This document shows, piece after piece, positions 1 to 7,644 of a stretch of 64,000 nt of DNA; position 1 is the stretch's first letter; every line of letters begins with the position of its first letter. This DNA is from JAFALK01 sp036500605 (GTDB lineage Bacteria > Pseudomonadota > Gammaproteobacteria > Burkholderiales > Burkholderiaceae_C). The notes beneath the pieces are model-generated. The model was not told the origin of the DNA. It saw only the letters and a list, made by a program, of their open reading frames with translations, and made no database searches. The position numbers and the translations under genes are program-made. The stretch covers positions 1 through 64,000 of the forward strand of contig DASYBU010000057.1 of the NCBI GenBank assembly GCA_036500605.1. The letters are read 5' to 3'.

Positions 1-141
1 CATGGTGGGGCCTCCAGGATCAAGTGGTTGCTAGACCTCCCACTTTGGCACTCTGATGCCGTTTCCGCGAGGCCCCACCCAGCTCTGGATGGCAGCCTCA
101 CTTCAGCAGCAGCGCTATAGGTGGGCGGACCATGCCATCTC

Positions 142-177
142 GAAAGCGGCCGCGCGGCAATGCCCGTTCCTGGCCGA
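142..177. repeat. Intergenic 36-nt repeat, copy A
   Basis: Copy A of a short intergenic repeat. Read on the plus strand it begins GAAAGCGG and ends CCCGTTCCTGGCCGA, with the second block starting exactly 21 nt after the first. It lies 31 nt beyond the stop codon of the minus-strand gene at 208-597. Four other clear copies in this window (653, 3965, 4606, 5201) keep the same 21-nt offset. I see no gene in bases 1-207. Confidence 0.6.
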
Positions 178-207
178 GACAAGGCGACTGAAGCGCACTC
201 TTTCCAG

Positions 208-597
208 TCACGCCGTCGCATTCAAAGTCTTGCGCATCGCTGCCGAAACAGCGAACTGCGCCGCGTGATCATCTTCCCCCACTAACGCCCAATATTCGAC
301 CGACGCGCGGTGAAGTGTCGGCCTTGCAAGCAATAGCGGCTCAAGAGATAGGCATGCCGATTCGAGCTCCGGACCCGGTCCCATGTCTTCTGCACACTGG
401 ATCAGCATCTCCATAAGCGACAACCGTTCGTCGTCGGTAAGGTCAGCACCGATGTAGGCATCGAGCCATTCGCGAAAGCGTTTTGCATCGGCCACTTCCC
501 ACTCCCAATCCTGCATAGAGTCCTGGTAGGGCAGGCCGAATCTTTTTGCCAGCGCTATTCGTGCCTCAGTCCTTGGAACAAACATCGATGAGCTCAC
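208..597 (-). CDS. Small acidic hypothetical protein
   Basis: A 129-residue soluble protein with no signal peptide or membrane segment. It is rich in Asp and Glu and has many Leu/Ala helices, resembling small immunity-like or DUF-type helical proteins, but I do not recognise a family. The start is GTG at 597, chosen because GAGG lies 6 nt upstream; an ATG four codons further in is the alternative. It is the last gene of the minus-strand cluster at the left edge and is followed by repeat copy A. Function unknown. Confidence 0.65.
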   Translation of the reverse strand: MSSSMFVPRTEARIALAKRFGLPYQDSMQDWEWEVADAKRFREWLDAYIGADLTDDERLSLMEMLIQCAEDMGPGPELESACLSLEPLLLARPTLHRASVEYWALVGEDDHAAQFAVSAAMRKTLNATA

Positions 598-652
598 GTC
601 GCCTCAAGGTTGGGGGAATGCAGGAAGCAGCTTGCAGCTTCGCAGGCTCCCG

Positions 653-688
653 GAAAGCAGTCAACAACGAGCGCCCGCTGTTGGCCGA
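653..688. repeat. Intergenic 36-nt repeat, copy B
   Basis: Copy B of the intergenic repeat. On the plus strand it reads GAAAGCAG at 653-660 and CCCGCTGTTGGCCGA at 674-688, the same 21-nt offset as the other copies. It lies 25 nt beyond the stop of the minus-strand gene at 713-1132. The inner part can also pair locally (CAACA with TGTTG, and GGCCGA with TCGGCC just after). Confidence 0.65.
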
Positions 689-712
689 TTTCGGCCTCGG
701 AACGTGGGCGAG

Positions 713-1132
713 TCAGCCCACATTTTGCCCATCTATCCACGCCCGCCGATAGCGCATTGAGGCAACAAATAGCCAACAGATCCACAGCACTGGCACGAAC
801 CAGCCCGCGTGCCAAAAGACCCAATGCGTCACTGAGAAAGGGCCTGTGAGGAACGGCCTTGAGCCGGGATAAGCATCAAGGATCACCGGCGCAAGATATA
901 CCTCGAATGCAAACCATGGCGGGCCAAGCAGTGCGATAAACAGAGTCGGCCATCCCAACAACCTGACTGCAGCCGACAGGACGAACTTAGCCTTCGCTGT
1001 TAGGCGCCCCGTTGTGAAGGCAAGCAGCAATGCAGGGATGAGGACTGGCAATAGCGCGAACAGTACCCACGCGGCAAATGCCTCGGGCGCTTTGTCGTAG
1101 AGCGCAGTGACGGTGTCTGCAATTGGGCTCAT
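713..1132 (-). CDS. Small integral membrane protein
   Basis: A 139-residue protein with about three hydrophobic segments: around residues 18-42, 53-80 and 105-126. Charged loops lie between them, and the C-terminus is basic then polar. It has no recognisable catalytic motif. It starts with ATG at 1132 without an obvious Shine-Dalgarno sequence. It sits in the minus-strand run of small envelope or secreted hypotheticals and is separated from the next gene by repeat copy B. Likely inner-membrane; function unknown. Confidence 0.65.
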   Translation of the reverse strand: MSPIADTVTALYDKAPEAFAAWVLFALLPVLIPALLLAFTTGRLTAKAKFVLSAAVRLLGWPTLFIALLGPPWFAFEVYLAPVILDAYPGSRPFLTGPFSVTHWVFWHAGWFVPVLWICWLFVASMRYRRAWIDGQNVG

Positions 1133-1417
1133 ATTCGGGGTCGCAATTGCCCTCGGCGATAAGGGCGAGCTTGGGAGGGCGCCAGCCTACTGGAAACCGA
1201 CATCGTTGAACGGCTGCAAATGGCCGGTAGCGTCAACCCGCGGACTTTGCTTTAGGCGGACACCCGGCGCGGCAACCGTGCTGGCCGAATGACTGCCTTG
1301 TGAATTTTCACCTGAGCTCGCACTGGCGGCCATGAGCGGTCGACTACAAATGACAGGTATCAGTAGGCCGACCTGGTCTGCGTCTTCAGTCCTTGGATGA
1401 GCGCACACCGACAAAGT

Positions 1418-2797
1418 TCATGGATCGGGCACGCGCCACTTGATGAGGGTCTGCGGGCCCGTGCTGTAGTCAAGCGTGCAGGTGTGCGCGTCGCAAGAGA
1501 ACACGGGCGGGTGGCTGGCTCGGTCGTAGAAGCTGGAGAGATTGTTGGTTTCGGCGGTGACGTAGGAGGTCGATTGCGTGGCGTTCGGAGGGAAGCTGAA
1601 CGCAGGGTCTGTGAACGTGGGGCACGGGTAGTAGGCACCGCCCACGGTGCAGCTCGCGGCCTTCACGACCGTGCGCAGCTTGGTGTGGGAGAAGTTCGCA
1701 ACTGAGCCGTTCCCTATGCCTAGTATGTCGCCGCTCACCTGCGTCCACTTGCCCGTCAGCCCGATCTGGTCGGGCACGCTCACAGAATACGCGGTGAACG
1801 GCGCCCAGGGCAGGTAGGCCCAGGCGATCAGCTTGGCCCCGTCCCGTCCCTTTGCCAGGTAGCCGGCCACGCTGGAGCGTTCGCTCTGCTCAGCGCCGAT
1901 GCCCACGAAAGTGGTCTTGTGCGCACCGGTGGGCCAGGGGTCGTTGGGGCCCCACACATAGCGTTGCTTGGGCACGTAGACGCAGGTCGGCGTGTAGACC
2001 TGCGCATCGACATTGATCACCCAGACGCAAAGCACATCCTGCCACGGGGCAAAGCCAGGTGTGGTGTGGTCGGGCATGCTCTGGAACACGAACTGTACCC
2101 AGCCGTTGTAGCCAGCCGTGCTGGTGAAGTAGTTGGTATTGACCTGGATGCTGAACGTGTCCGCGCCGAGCAGCGAGTCGGTGAGCTTGCCCAGCTCCGG
2201 GTCGGACAGGTGCAGCAGATCGACAGAGGCAAAGGTCAGCGGCGTCGTGTACCTGAGGATCCCTCGGGGAGGGCGGAAGGTGACGTGGGGGTTTGACACG
2301 ATGCTGTAGGGCACGGCCGGTACAGGCAAGAAGTCGGTCTCCCGGGCGGGCACGCAAGGCACGTCACGCCAGGCGCCGCGCTCATACTGGTGGCATCCAT
2401 CCGTGGCCGGCGGCGTGAAGATCTCCTGGGTGGTGTTCGGGATCTGCAGCGGCGGTACGGGGCTGGCCGACGGGCGCGCGCCTACCCGGCTGCTGTTGCC
2501 GTTGTCCCTTTGGGCCGTGTCCCGCTCGTCCTGCGTGACGCACACGTAGTCCCGAGGGCCAGCCAAACGCCACACGTAGCCAGGCATGCAATCCTCACCG
2601 CGCCTGTGCTCCTCGGCGTCTCGGTTCTCCGCGGCGATCAGATCGCGCGTGGCCCGGGGCACGCAGATCGTGTCGCCCTGAAATGCCTCCCGCAGCACTT
2701 GGCCCTCTGAACATTTTGATTGAGCCGCTGCCGCCGAGGAGACCAGGCACAAGCCGGCCACGAGGCTCGCCAGCAAAAACGCACGGGTAAGTTCCAT
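1418..2797 (-). CDS. Secreted hypothetical protein, 459 residues
   Basis: Begins at the ATG at 2797, preceded by a strong GGAGGTG. This start places a clean signal peptide at the N-terminus (basic MELTR, hydrophobic LLASLVAGLCLV, cleavage after SSAAAA). The mature N-terminal part has two Cys-containing units of the pattern C..GQV / C..GYVWR ...VCV, which resemble short disulfide-bonded repeats seen in secreted proteins. The rest (about residues 180-459) is rich in Tyr, Trp, Thr and Pro and looks beta-rich, with late Cys pairs. Likely periplasmic or extracellular. The reading frame stays open upstream to 3100, but that part lacks an initiation signal. Family not recognised. Confidence 0.7.
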   Translation of the reverse strand: MELTRAFLLASLVAGLCLVSSAAAAQSKCSEGQVLREAFQGDTICVPRATRDLIAAENRDAEEHRRGEDCMPGYVWRLAGPRDYVCVTQDERDTAQRDNGNSSRVGARPSASPVPPLQIPNTTQEIFTPPATDGCHQYERGAWRDVPCVPARETDFLPVPAVPYSIVSNPHVTFRPPRGILRYTTPLTFASVDLLHLSDPELGKLTDSLLGADTFSIQVNTNYFTSTAGYNGWVQFVFQSMPDHTTPGFAPWQDVLCVWVINVDAQVYTPTCVYVPKQRYVWGPNDPWPTGAHKTTFVGIGAEQSERSSVAGYLAKGRDGAKLIAWAYLPWAPFTAYSVSVPDQIGLTGKWTQVSGDILGIGNGSVANFSHTKLRTVVKAASCTVGGAYYPCPTFTDPAFSFPPNATQSTSYVTAETNNLSSFYDRASHPPVFSCDAHTCTLDYSTGPQTLIKWRVPDP

Positions 2798-3212
2798 CCC
2801 ACCTCCCTGATTGCGCGACGGGCCTGACGCCAGTGCCAACCGCAGCACGCGACCAAGAGTTGACAGCGTTAGATCCCGGTTGTCGTCCTCCAAATTGCGG
2901 AGCCGCCGGGACAAGGAGAAGTCCGTCCACGCCTGGAAATCTTGCGCCGCTGTTCGACGAATTCGGTTCGGTTTCCTGCGCACCCGGATGAATATCGGCG
3001 TGCTGCCACACACTTCGTGGAAGCCGCGCCGGGCGTAGGTAACCAACCTACGGATATCAGTCTGATCCATCGTCGCAGCAGCAGACTTGTGGCGCATCAC
3101 CCCAGGCCGCTTGCCAATGAATTCAAAATCAGTTTGACGATTGCGGCCATATCAGTCCATTGGCCGAAAACGGCCTAGCAGATGTGACCATACGGACCGA
3201 CGTGCAAAGGCA
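2798..3212. other. 415-base intergenic stretch; possible HTH-gene remnant
   Basis: No intact gene is seen. On the minus strand a frame is open from about 3100 to the downstream gene. Between about 2815 and 2910 its translation contains RRLRNLEDDNRDLTLSTLGR, which resembles the last helices of XRE-type helix-turn-helix proteins (the E-x-x-x-D-L-T-L-S-T-L signature). It may be a truncated regulator gene. At 3161-3167 the core TGGCCGA of the intergenic repeat family appears with a poorly preserved first block, possibly a decayed copy. Confidence 0.3.
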
Positions 3213-3881
3213 CTACTTCTTCTTCATCTGGGCCAAAGCCTGATTGAAGCCGCTGAGGTATTCAACTCGCGTCCTTTCCTCTATCGCTGGCCAACTCTCT
3301 TTCGGCACGCTCAACGCTTCCGTTTCCTTGTCGTCGCCAAGAGTGGAGCGTGCGGCGGACATTCCGTGGAGGTTGATCCACCTGTGGTCGTACGCGTGCG
3401 GCGTCTTTCGATCCCATTCAACAACATGGGGAACCAGGGCTTCGAGCTTCTCGAGATTGGCGAACATGTACTGGTTGATCGACAAACCATATTGCCGATT
3501 GAGAACGCCAACAGCCGATCTCGCGGATGCGTCGAGGCACAGATTCGCATCGAATCGGGCTCTCAGTTGGCCAGCGTAGAACCAGAAAGCCCCCTCGTCT
3601 TTCTCCCCTGCCTGAAATAGACGCTGAGACATGGCATAGAGAACTGGCGGCGCATAGCGTTCCGGATTCGCCTTCACCTGTTCAATCGCGCGACTCCTAT
3701 CGTCTGAGCTGCCCGCTGCCAGAACAGCAAGCGTTTCGTTCATGAGCCGAACGTCGATCGTCGCAAATTCGGCCGTTGGCGGCATCACCACTGTTTCAGA
3801 ATGCACCACTGGCACTGCTGCGAACGCCATCAGTCCGGCGATAGATGCAAGGACGATTGCCCGTCTACGCACTTTGATCAT
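3213..3881 (-). CDS. Secreted hypothetical protein, 222 residues
   Basis: The start was set at the ATG at 3881 because GGAGGG lies 9 nt upstream and the N-terminus then is a standard signal peptide (MIKVRRR, hydrophobic IVLASIAGLMAFAAV, cleavage near VHSE). The mature part is mostly helical. It contains the stretch PPVLYAMSQRLFQAGEKDEG followed by AFWFYAGQLRARFD, reminiscent of TPR/Sel1-like helical hairpins found in small periplasmic DUF proteins. One Cys only. The C-terminus ends in three lysines. Likely periplasmic; no enzyme motif seen. It is part of the minus-strand cluster of small secreted genes. Confidence 0.7.
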   Translation of the reverse strand: MIKVRRRAIVLASIAGLMAFAAVPVVHSETVVMPPTAEFATIDVRLMNETLAVLAAGSSDDRSRAIEQVKANPERYAPPVLYAMSQRLFQAGEKDEGAFWFYAGQLRARFDANLCLDASARSAVGVLNRQYGLSINQYMFANLEKLEALVPHVVEWDRKTPHAYDHRWINLHGMSAARSTLGDDKETEALSVPKESWPAIEERTRVEYLSGFNQALAQMKKK

Positions 3882-3964
3882 GCTAGAGCGCCCTCCAAAA
3901 TCCGATGTAGTCATGTCTTCGATTTACAGGCGCACCCGATCGCGCCGCGAAGGGTAGGTTATCT

Positions 3965-4000
3965 GAAAGCAGCCACTCGCGACCGACCGGTCGTGGCCGG
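3965..4000. repeat. Intergenic 36-nt repeat, copy D
   Basis: Plus-strand reading: GAAAGCAG at 3965-3972 and ACCGGTCGTGGCCGG at 3986-4000, with the conserved 21-nt offset. It is 7 nt beyond the stop of the minus-strand gene at 4007-4522. It agrees with copy F at 28 of 36 positions by eye. Confidence 0.65.
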
Positions 4001-4006
4001 TTGCGC

Positions 4007-4522
4007 TCATAGGCAGCCCTCGATGTATTCGATTGCTTCCGATGTGCCGGCGTAAAACGTGACGACTTTTCCTTTGTCTGTTTCAAACCGAATGCCGTAT
4101 CGGCCGTCCGGTGAGTGAATGGTGACGTAGGTGCCGTCGGGTGCCGTGTAGGCGTGCGGAGAAATTACTGCCTTCTGGCGATAGAGCTTCACAACGTTGC
4201 GTTGAGACATCCCGATGCGGGCACCTGATACGGCTCTCACCGAGGGAGACGTGACGTCTATTCGCGCGAGGTGGGCGTGAATGAGCATGAACATTACGCC
4301 AGGAGCACCTGCTTCCGACCCCACATAACGGCAACTCTCGGAGTCCTCGTCTGCTGGATTTTGATCCTTCAGGTCAAATCCCAGCACGGTCTCCATGTCT
4401 CGCTGGCTCATGCCGATCTTGACCGCGCCGTAAGTGGCGAAATCGATCTTCGCGCTTTCGGCTCGCGCCGCAGGCAAGCCGATGAGGGCCGAAATTAAGC
4501 AGGTAGCGAAGATCTTCAGCAT
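4007..4522 (-). CDS. Secreted protein with two IGMSQR repeats
   Basis: A 171-residue protein with a signal peptide (MLKIFATCLISALIGLPAARA). The mature part contains two copies of the motif (V/R)-I-G-M-S-Q-R, at about residues 36-41 and 102-107. Each is followed by a short helix and strands, so it is probably an internal duplication of a BamE/SmpA-like alpha-beta unit; BamE-family domains typically begin with a similar G-M-s-x-x-x-V motif. Cys pairs (one in CRYVG, one at the penultimate position) could be a disulfide. Periplasmic. The BamE resemblance is an inference from the motif only. Confidence 0.7.
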   Translation of the reverse strand: MLKIFATCLISALIGLPAARAESAKIDFATYGAVKIGMSQRDMETVLGFDLKDQNPADEDSESCRYVGSEAGAPGVMFMLIHAHLARIDVTSPSVRAVSGARIGMSQRNVVKLYRQKAVISPHAYTAPDGTYVTIHSPDGRYGIRFETDKGKVVTFYAGTSEAIEYIEGCL

Positions 4523-4605
4523 GCGAATGGAGTGCTGTCAGGGGTTCCCGTTCCCCGCAGAGTAGCACCAGAGAATCGAGCTTTCGCCGGCCGGGCGGAC
4601 AACCC

Positions 4606-4641
4606 GAAAGCAGGCCGTGGCGAAGGCCCGCTCCTGGCCGA
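4606..4641. repeat. Intergenic 36-nt repeat, copy E
   Basis: Plus-strand reading: GAAAGCAG at 4606-4613 and CCCGCTCCTGGCCGA at 4627-4641, again offset by 21 nt. It lies 28 nt beyond the stop of the minus-strand gene at 4669-5151. Flanking CCCGA and TCGGG, with GCAG and CTGC inside them, could pair into a longer stem. Confidence 0.65.
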
Positions 4642-4668
4642 CTGCAGCTATCGGGCAAACCTGCATGG

Positions 4669-5151
4669 CTACCAATGAGGCCGTCGAAGGCCGTTGACGC
4701 GCGGCAACTTCAGGCTCGATCCTGCGTCATCGCCGAACTGCCCAGTTTTGTAATTGGCGTAGAACAACCTACCGCTCAGCGAGCGCGCACTCAGACGCCC
4801 CTCGAACCGGACCTTGAGGTTCGCCGGACGTACTACGCCTGCGGCCACGAACTTCAGCACACCCGTGCGCTCGTCGAAGCTTCCGTCCATGATCTGCATT
4901 TCGGCGGGATCGCATGGCCCTTCGAACGAGTCAATGAAGCCGTAGACCTTCGGCTGACTTCCTGGCTCTTTCATAACCCACAGTTGCGCATCAAAGCCGC
5001 CGCAGTCCCCGCTCCCGCGAGAGTAGCCGACCTGCGAGAAGGTCCCGAGGTAAACAGGCTTGCGCTGACTGGCTTCAGTCGCTGCGGCAGCCACATTCGC
5101 GCTCACCACCAGCGAGAACAAGAGCAAGCCACTTGTCGTTACTCTTCTCAT
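4669..5151 (-). CDS. Secreted hypothetical protein, 160 residues
   Basis: The start at the ATG at 5151 gives a signal peptide (MRRVTTSGLLLFSLVVSANV, cleavage after AAAA). The mature protein has a beta-rich look with alternating hydrophobics and two Cys (in GDCGGF and GPCDPAE) that may form a disulfide. It includes the phrase GVLKFVAAGVVRPANLKVRF. It resembles small periplasmic lipid-binding-like DUF proteins, but I do not recognise a family. It is the first gene, in transcription order, of the minus-strand cluster, and is bracketed by repeat copies F and E. Confidence 0.65.
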   Translation of the reverse strand: MRRVTTSGLLLFSLVVSANVAAAATEASQRKPVYLGTFSQVGYSRGSGDCGGFDAQLWVMKEPGSQPKVYGFIDSFEGPCDPAEMQIMDGSFDERTGVLKFVAAGVVRPANLKVRFEGRLSARSLSGRLFYANYKTGQFGDDAGSSLKLPRVNGLRRPHW

Positions 5152-5200
5152 TGAACAGATCTCTATAGGCCAGCTAAGGACACGGCGGATTGGACTACCC

Positions 5201-5236
5201 CAAAGCCGCCTCTGGCGAACGACCGGATCTGGCCGG
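5201..5236. repeat. Intergenic 36-nt repeat, copy F
   Basis: Plus-strand reading: CAAAGCCG at 5201-5208 and ACCGGATCTGGCCGG at 5222-5236, with the 21-nt offset. It lies 50 nt upstream of the gene at 4669-5151. It is the outermost copy and marks the right boundary between the small-gene cluster and ordinary chromosomal genes. Confidence 0.6.
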
Positions 5237-5377
5237 TTCCGGGCACCGACTTCAAGCCGCAGCAACCTCGACCGATCCCGTCACCCGAAACGCATCGCCA
5301 AGGAACTGGCGGAACGCGATGCCGGATTTCATCAGCAGCCCGCTACGATGACAACCCCTTTCGCTCGCATCACAGCC

Positions 5378-6133
5378 ATGTCTTCCTCCGTTGCTGACCT
5401 GACCGCCGCCCTCGCCCAAGCCTGGCGCGACGGCTCCAAGCTCGATGCCGCTGCCTGGTCCATCGCTGACGAAGCCGCGGCCGTGGCCGTGCATGACGGC
5501 CTGATCGACGCGCTGCATTGGCAGCCCGCCGGCCAGCCGCAGTTCTGGAAATGCGGCGGCTCCTCGCGCAGCGGTCCGTTCGGCCATGCGCCGCTGGCGC
5601 CGGCCGGCGTGCGTGAGAGCAGCGATCTGACAGGCTTGCATCTGATCGGCGCCGAGGCCGAAATCGCCCTGCGCCTGGCGCGCGACGTGACACCCGAAGA
5701 GGCGCTGACGCTGCAAGCCGGCGCATGCGACCACCTGATCGACGGCATGTGCGTGGCGATCGAAGGGCTGGCCTCGCGCTGGCAGCAAGGCATGGGCGCC
5801 GACGCGCTGCTCAAGCATGCGGATTGCCAATCGCACGGCGGCCTGGCGCTGGGCCCGTGGATGGCCTGGAAGCCGCATCACGACTGGGCGAAGCAGCCTT
5901 GCGAATTGCAGATCAACGGCGAGGCGCCGATGGCCGGCCTCGGCGGCCACGGGCTGGACGATCCGGCCTGGGTGCTGCCGGCTTGGCTGCAGGCGGCCAC
6001 GCGGCGCGGTGCGGCGGCCAAGGCCGGCAGCGTGGTCACGACGGGCTCCTGGCGCGTGGCGCTGAAGCTCAAGGCTGGCGATCTGGCGGTGGCTCGCTTT
6101 GCAGGCATTGGCGAATTCAGCGCGCGGCTGTGA
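5378..6133 (+). CDS. Fumarylacetoacetate hydrolase-fold / 2-keto-4-pentenoate hydratase-like protein
   Basis: About 251 residues with the layout of the hydratase/decarboxylase branch of the FAH superfamily (MhpD-type). It has an N-terminal helical part, then GAEAEIALRLARD carrying the acidic metal-binding region, a long middle containing the CVAIEGLASRW segment, and a C-terminal VVTTGSW-type strand that closes the active site. Members act on 2-oxo acids in aromatic catabolism, but no other catabolic gene is next door, so the substrate is open. An upstream ATG at 5348 is in frame; the later start is preferred because codon use becomes typical only from there. Neither has a clear ribosome site. 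Its stop overlaps the next start (GTGA). Confidence 0.75.
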   Translation: MSSSVADLTAALAQAWRDGSKLDAAAWSIADEAAAVAVHDGLIDALHWQPAGQPQFWKCGGSSRSGPFGHAPLAPAGVRESSDLTGLHLIGAEAEIALRLARDVTPEEALTLQAGACDHLIDGMCVAIEGLASRWQQGMGADALLKHADCQSHGGLALGPWMAWKPHHDWAKQPCELQINGEAPMAGLGGHGLDDPAWVLPAWLQAATRRGAAAKAGSVVTTGSWRVALKLKAGDLAVARFAGIGEFSARL

Positions 6134-6630
6134 AGAAACGGAAGGCGTTGCTGTTTGCGCTGATGCTGGGCGTTAGCGCGTTCTGCCATGCGCATGAGGA
6201 TGTGGCGCTGAAGCTCGCGGCTGATGGCGCGGTTCAAGGCCTGCCGGTGGCCTACTCGCCGGCACACCTGGACATGGTTTTCCGCGCGATGGGCGATGAA
6301 CAACGGCTCACCTCGCTGCGCTTGCAAGTCGGCCAGCAGCGGGTGCAATTGCCGGCTTGCTTGCTGGGCCTGATCCACACGCAGAGCGCGCGGGACGTGC
6401 GCCTGAGCGCTTCGTGGGATCACGACGAGACGGTGGTGCCCCACTACCTGCAGATGCAGTTTCTCGACCCCGGCCACCCGGCGAGTTTTGCGCTGCTGTT
6501 CAACCTTCACACCGCGCGCTTGATCGACATGACGGCCAATATCGAACGCTCAGCCGATGAGTTGCAATCGATCCCGGTCGACGCGCGTTCGCGCTGCTCG
6601 GTCGACGAACTGCGTGATGCAGTTCAGTGA
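6130..6630 (+). CDS. Secreted hypothetical protein coupled to the hydratase gene
   Basis: Starts with GTG at 6130, overlapping the upstream stop codon by four bases (GTGA), so translation is probably coupled. There are 166 residues: a signal peptide (VKKRKALLFALMLGVSAFCHA) followed by a mature domain beginning HEDVALKLAADG. The rest alternates short strands with polar loops and has two Cys. It has no metal or catalytic motif I recognise. Likely periplasmic. The coupling may only reflect compact gene packing, since the hydratase is cytoplasmic. Confidence 0.7.
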   Translation: MKKRKALLFALMLGVSAFCHAHEDVALKLAADGAVQGLPVAYSPAHLDMVFRAMGDEQRLTSLRLQVGQQRVQLPACLLGLIHTQSARDVRLSASWDHDETVVPHYLQMQFLDPGHPASFALLFNLHTARLIDMTANIERSADELQSIPVDARSRCSVDELRDAVQ

Positions 6631-6636
6631 GCTCGT

Positions 6637-7551
6637 TCAGTGATGCGCCGCCAGCGCTGCGTCCAGATTGCCCGCACGCCGATGCAGGAACACACGCGCC
6701 AGGCTTGATTCCGGCTTGAGCCGCTGGGCGATGTAGAGCTCCTTGCGCCGTTCGCTGATCTGGGCGCGCAGCTTGAGAGCCATCATGCTGACCGGATCAA
6801 GGCCGCGTGCCTCGGCATCCGACACCGAGCGCCAGAGCTTGTGCATGGCGTGCTGGCTCAAGGCGGTCAGGCAGTCGTTCACCTCGCGCAAACGCGCCTG
6901 GACGAGATGCTCGCAATGTGCGATCCAGTTGCGCAGCGCCTCGGCATTGCCACCGCTGACCTTGGCGGGCTCCTCGCCCACCGCCAGCAACATCGATTCC
7001 AGCCGCCAGCGCTCGCCGGCCGCATAGGCCGCGTTGACGGCCATCATCTGCTGCTCGCGCAGGTGCCGTTCAGCATTGTTGGCGGCGCGGTCAGGATGGA
7101 TGCGCATGGCCGCGCGGCGGTAGAGCATCTTGAGCGTCGGCGGCGCCCACTGGGCGATGTCCGCACCGACGGGCACGGGCGGCAGCGCCTCGGCCGGGGG
7201 CAGACCTTCGAGCCGCGCGAGCTGGCTCGGGTGTGGCAGCTGGACTTGAGGCAGATGGATGCCGGACGCATCGGCCACTTCCGGCAAAGGCGGCTCGATG
7301 CCGAGCCTGCGCAGCGTCGCGATCAGTTGTTCGGTGGCGTGGCTGAGCTGCGATTCAAGCTCGGTCAGTTCCCCGTACAGCGCACCCAGACTGGCCAGGT
7401 AGCGCTCGACAAAGGCTTGCATGCCGTGCCGCTGGTCGTCGAACTCCCGTTCCTGCTGCGCCAGGTAGCGGCGCAGGTCGACCAGCGCCGCATGGCGACG
7501 CTCAAGGTCGTGTCGGGTGATCGCCGTTGAACCCGTCATCACGCTGTTCAT
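6637..7551 (-). CDS. J-domain (DnaJ-like) protein
   Basis: The C-terminal half carries a J-domain core: a helix LKMLYRRAAMRIHPDRAANN with the diagnostic HPD tripeptide, then a helix QQMMAVNAAYAAGERWRLE. The J-domain stimulates Hsp70 (DnaK) ATPase, so this is probably a specialised co-chaperone. The N-terminal ~120 residues are long amphipathic helices, probably coiled coil. There is no Gly/Phe region and no zinc-finger domain, unlike DnaJ. The start is uncertain: four ATG codons occur between 7539 and 7569 and a GTG at 7620, none with a good ribosome site; I give the ATG at 7551. It lies just downstream of the diguanylate cyclase gene on the same strand. Confidence 0.75.
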   Translation of the reverse strand: MNSVMTGSTAITRHDLERRHAALVDLRRYLAQQEREFDDQRHGMQAFVERYLASLGALYGELTELESQLSHATEQLIATLRRLGIEPPLPEVADASGIHLPQVQLPHPSQLARLEGLPPAEALPPVPVGADIAQWAPPTLKMLYRRAAMRIHPDRAANNAERHLREQQMMAVNAAYAAGERWRLESMLLAVGEEPAKVSGGNAEALRNWIAHCEHLVQARLREVNDCLTALSQHAMHKLWRSVSDAEARGLDPVSMMALKLRAQISERRKELYIAQRLKPESSLARVFLHRRAGNLDAALAAHH

Positions 7552-7644
7552 GGCGTGCATTGTGCCCATTGCCGGGCGTGGTGAAAGCAAAAGCTGCGGG
7601 CAAAAATACAGACCTTGCACCCGGGCTGGATGTTCAAGCCTGCG

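Noticed and set aside
1..5250. Classical integron with attC cores
   Set aside because: The repeat copies lack recognisable GTTRRRY/RYYYAAC core pairs and there is no integrase gene in the window, so an integron is not claimed; only the cassette-like arrangement is reported.
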